A stretch of 64,000 nt of DNA from an uncultured Anaeroplasmataceae bacterium (GTDB taxonomy: Bacteria; Bacillota_I; Bacilli_A; Acholeplasmatales; Anaeroplasmataceae). Location: contig CAJTTN010000001.1 of assembly GCA_910579215.1 (NCBI GenBank), positions 1 to 64,000 on the forward strand, read 5' to 3'. Below the pieces are notes generated by a model. It searched no databases. It saw only the letters and a list, made by a program, of their open reading frames with translations, and was not told the origin of the DNA. Below, piece by piece: positions 62,263 to 64,000 of this stretch. The position numbers were made by a program, and so were the translations under genes. Position 1 is the first letter of the stretch. Every line of letters begins with the position of its first letter.

Positions 62263-63024
62263 ATGCAACAGCAAATATTATTGAAAACCGAAAAACTATG
62301 CAAGACTTTCTCTAACGGCGGTCAGCAACAGCACGTTCTTAAAAATATCGATTTGGAACTTTATCAGGGCGATTTTACCGTAATTATGGGTACAAGCGGC
62401 GCAGGAAAATCCACGCTTTTATATGCCCTTTCGGGAATGGATACGCCGTCACTTGGTACTATCACTTTCGGCGATAAAATCATTTCTGATTTATCGCAAG
62501 ACGGTCTTGCAGTATTTAGGCGCGATCACTGCGGATTCGTGTTCCAGCAAATCTATCTTATCGAAGGCATGTCCGTTATGGATAACGTGCTTTGTGCAGG
62601 ACTGCTTGTAAACAAAGACAAGAAAGCACTTGTGGAAAAAGCAAAGCAACTGTTTGCAGCAGTTGATATATCCGAAGATACACAAAAGAAATTTCCTACG
62701 CAAATATCGGGCGGCGAAGCGCAAAGAGTCGGTATTGTTCGTGCGCTTATCAATAGCCCCGAAATACTTTTTGCCGACGAGCCTACGGGCGCGCTCAATT
62801 CCAAAACGGGACTTGACGTTCTTGATACGCTCACTAAGTTTAACGAGCAAGGTCAAAGCGTTGTAATGGTAACGCACGATATGCGTTCCGCCCGCCGCGG
62901 CAACCGTATTCTCTATTTAAAAGACGGCGTAATCTTGGGTGAATGCAATTTGGGGAAATACGCGCACGGCGATACGGCAAGGCACGAAAAACTTACTGCT
63001 TTTCTGAAAGATATGGGGTGGTAA
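62263..63024 (+). CDS. ABC transporter ATPase (MacB/BceA type)
   Basis: The 253-residue protein has Walker A 'GTSGAGKST', 'FVFQQIYLIEGM', signature 'ISGGEAQRVGIVRAL', Walker B 'ILFADEPTGALNSKTG' and H-loop 'MVTHDMRSA'. This subfamily pairs with FtsX-like permeases in antimicrobial-peptide resistance or lipoprotein/peptide export. ATG 62263 follows AAAGGAGG; an upstream in-frame ATG at 62230 lies in the promoter region. Confidence 0.93.
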   Translation: MQQQILLKTEKLCKTFSNGGQQQHVLKNIDLELYQGDFTVIMGTSGAGKSTLLYALSGMDTPSLGTITFGDKIISDLSQDGLAVFRRDHCGFVFQQIYLIEGMSVMDNVLCAGLLVNKDKKALVEKAKQLFAAVDISEDTQKKFPTQISGGEAQRVGIVRALINSPEILFADEPTGALNSKTGLDVLDTLTKFNEQGQSVVMVTHDMRSARRGNRILYLKDGVILGECNLGKYAHGDTARHEKLTAFLKDMGW

Positions 63025-63025
63025 A

Positions 63026-64000
63026 ATGAGAAAGCTATTTCTTATCGCACGTTCAAATATGCGAAAAGCAAAAGGACAGACTGTGGCTATCGCCGTACTG
63101 ATTTTGCTGGCGGCTATGCTGTTAAATCTCTGGCTTATGCTGTCTATGGACTATAAAGCCAACTTCGATAGATACCACGACAAGCTCAACGCCGAACACG
63201 TTACGCTTTTGGTGGACGATACGAACAAGGTGCAAAAATTCTTATCGCAAACGCTTGAACGCGATGACGAAGTAGAAGAATACCGTCTGGACAGCTGTAT
63301 GTATATGGTCGGCACGTTCTCTTATAACGGCGGACAAATGAACGGACAGTTTATCTTTATGGATAAGCAAACGGCTATATCGCGCACAATCGGAAAAGCC
63401 GAAATTGTTGAGGAAGGCAATTTAATGAGCGGAGTATATTTGCCTATGCTGTATAAGTCAGACGATTACTCCATAGGCAAAACGATTGAATTAACTATAG
63501 GAAGCCACCCCGTAACGTACACGATATGCGGTTTTTTCAACAGCGTGATGATGGGTTCGCATAACTGTGCTTTGACTCAAATCATACTTACTGCGGATAA
63601 ATACGCAGAACTCGAAGAATTGAATTACGCATTTCAAACAACGCTGTGTTCGGTGCGTTTGAACGAAAAATCAACTAATCTTACCTATGAGGCCAAGATA
63701 AAGGCAATCGTTTCGGAGAGTTTCCCTAATACGCAAATGGCGAGCAACTGTTATGACATAGTTACACAATCGCGGTATATTTCGCAAGGAATTTGCTCGG
63801 CAATTATGAGCGTTATGGCGTTTTTCGTACTTTTAATTGCGCTTGTAGTAATCGTATCTAATATCATTAACTATATACAGGTCAATATTAAAAATCTCGG
63901 CGCACTCAAAGCCGTTGGCTATACTTCCGGACAGCTCGTTTTATCTCTTTTGTTGCAGTTTTTAGGGTTGACTGTCTTAACGGCAATCGTGGGTGCAGCG
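63026..64000 (+). CDS. FtsX-like ABC permease (partial, runs off right edge)
   Basis: The frame starts with ATG one base after the ATPase stop and stays open to the window end, 325 residues. The N-terminal membrane helix (about 19-40, 'VAIAVLILLAAMLLNLWLML') is followed by a large extracellular domain of about 210 residues and two further membrane segments ('VMAFFVLLIALVVIVSNIIN'), with 'NIKNLGALKAVGYTSGQLVL' as the FtsX-domain core. Such permeases of about 800 residues sense or expel envelope-active peptides with the adjacent ATPase. The C-terminal half lies outside the window. Confidence 0.88.
   Translation, partial: MRKLFLIARSNMRKAKGQTVAIAVLILLAAMLLNLWLMLSMDYKANFDRYHDKLNAEHVTLLVDDTNKVQKFLSQTLERDDEVEEYRLDSCMYMVGTFSYNGGQMNGQFIFMDKQTAISRTIGKAEIVEEGNLMSGVYLPMLYKSDDYSIGKTIELTIGSHPVTYTICGFFNSVMMGSHNCALTQIILTADKYAELEELNYAFQTTLCSVRLNEKSTNLTYEAKIKAIVSESFPNTQMASNCYDIVTQSRYISQGICSAIMSVMAFFVLLIALVVIVSNIINYIQVNIKNLGALKAVGYTSGQLVLSLLLQFLGLTVLTAIVGAA

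Noticed and set aside
1..64000. UGA read as Trp (Mycoplasma-type code)
   Set aside because: Clear Trp positions use TGG throughout and TGA ends several genes at natural positions (for example lspA and nadE).
1..64000. CRISPR array or tRNA genes
   Set aside because: No regularly spaced direct repeats with unique spacers and no cloverleaf-like segments were seen in the intergenic regions by eye.

Overview
The window is a stretch of chromosome from an A+T-rich Gram-positive bacterium, most likely a gut-type Bacillota of the Bacilli (Erysipelotrichales, RF39 or Acholeplasma-like relatives). The reasons are: low G+C by eye, strong AGGAGG or AGGTGAT ribosome sites, TTGACA/TATAAT promoters, surface proteins tethered as lipoproteins rather than through an outer membrane, a T-box leader, and TGG for Trp with TGA as stop (standard bacterial code). 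This placement is an inference; no rRNA gene is present to confirm it.

1-36.5 kb is an acidic-polysaccharide (polyuronate) utilisation region. After the end of an IS3-like element (1-356), a divergent pair of promoters drives a GH105 unsaturated-uronyl hydrolase to the left and a long operon to the right. That operon encodes an AlgM1/AlgM2/LplB-like ABC importer with a large binding lipoprotein, an MsmX-type ATPase, and five small membrane proteins of unknown role. It continues with two heparinase II/III-fold lyases, a KdgF cupin, a DEH/KduD-type reductase and a PL38/PF05426 alginate-lyase-like enzyme. An IclR regulator gene follows, with three downstream genes for a GLUG lipoprotein, a beta-helix lipoprotein and an SGNH esterase. 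A second operon (22.3-31.7 kb) starts from a promoter nearly identical to the first. It encodes a CE12-type esterase lipoprotein, a giant 1854-residue GLUG/Fn3/beta-helix lipoprotein and a PL6 lyase lipoprotein. The model is that surface PL6, beta-helix and esterase proteins cut the polymer, the ABC system imports oligomers, cytoplasmic lyases and GH105 give unsaturated monomers, and KdgF plus the SDR send these to KDG. Alginate or a glucuronan/pectin-like substrate fits; no sulfatase is present. A GH28 and an AEC permease follow, with a secreted CHAT/caspase-like protein (31.98 kb) between.

36.5-60.1 kb is mainly core genome. It holds an orphan ATP-grasp enzyme, a phospholipid cluster (flippase-like protein, PssA, Psd, PAP2), an ECF S-component beside coaX, an alpha/beta hydrolase, and a free-standing structured RNA of unknown family (44.94-45.14 kb). 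A helicase-rsmD-nucleotidase operon follows, then a tRNA-Asp-type T-box operon (GNAT with a non-standard start codon, hisS, aspS, dCMP deaminase, Lon-like PDZ protease, lspA, rluD), and nadE with an unusual nadD-nrtR fusion.

60.2-64 kb is visibly richer in G+C with different codon use. It carries a response regulator, a histidine kinase, an ABC ATPase and the start of an FtsX-like permease, a peptide-antibiotic sensing/resistance type module that was probably acquired by transfer. Tandem 11-bp repeats upstream of two of its genes look like its regulator sites.
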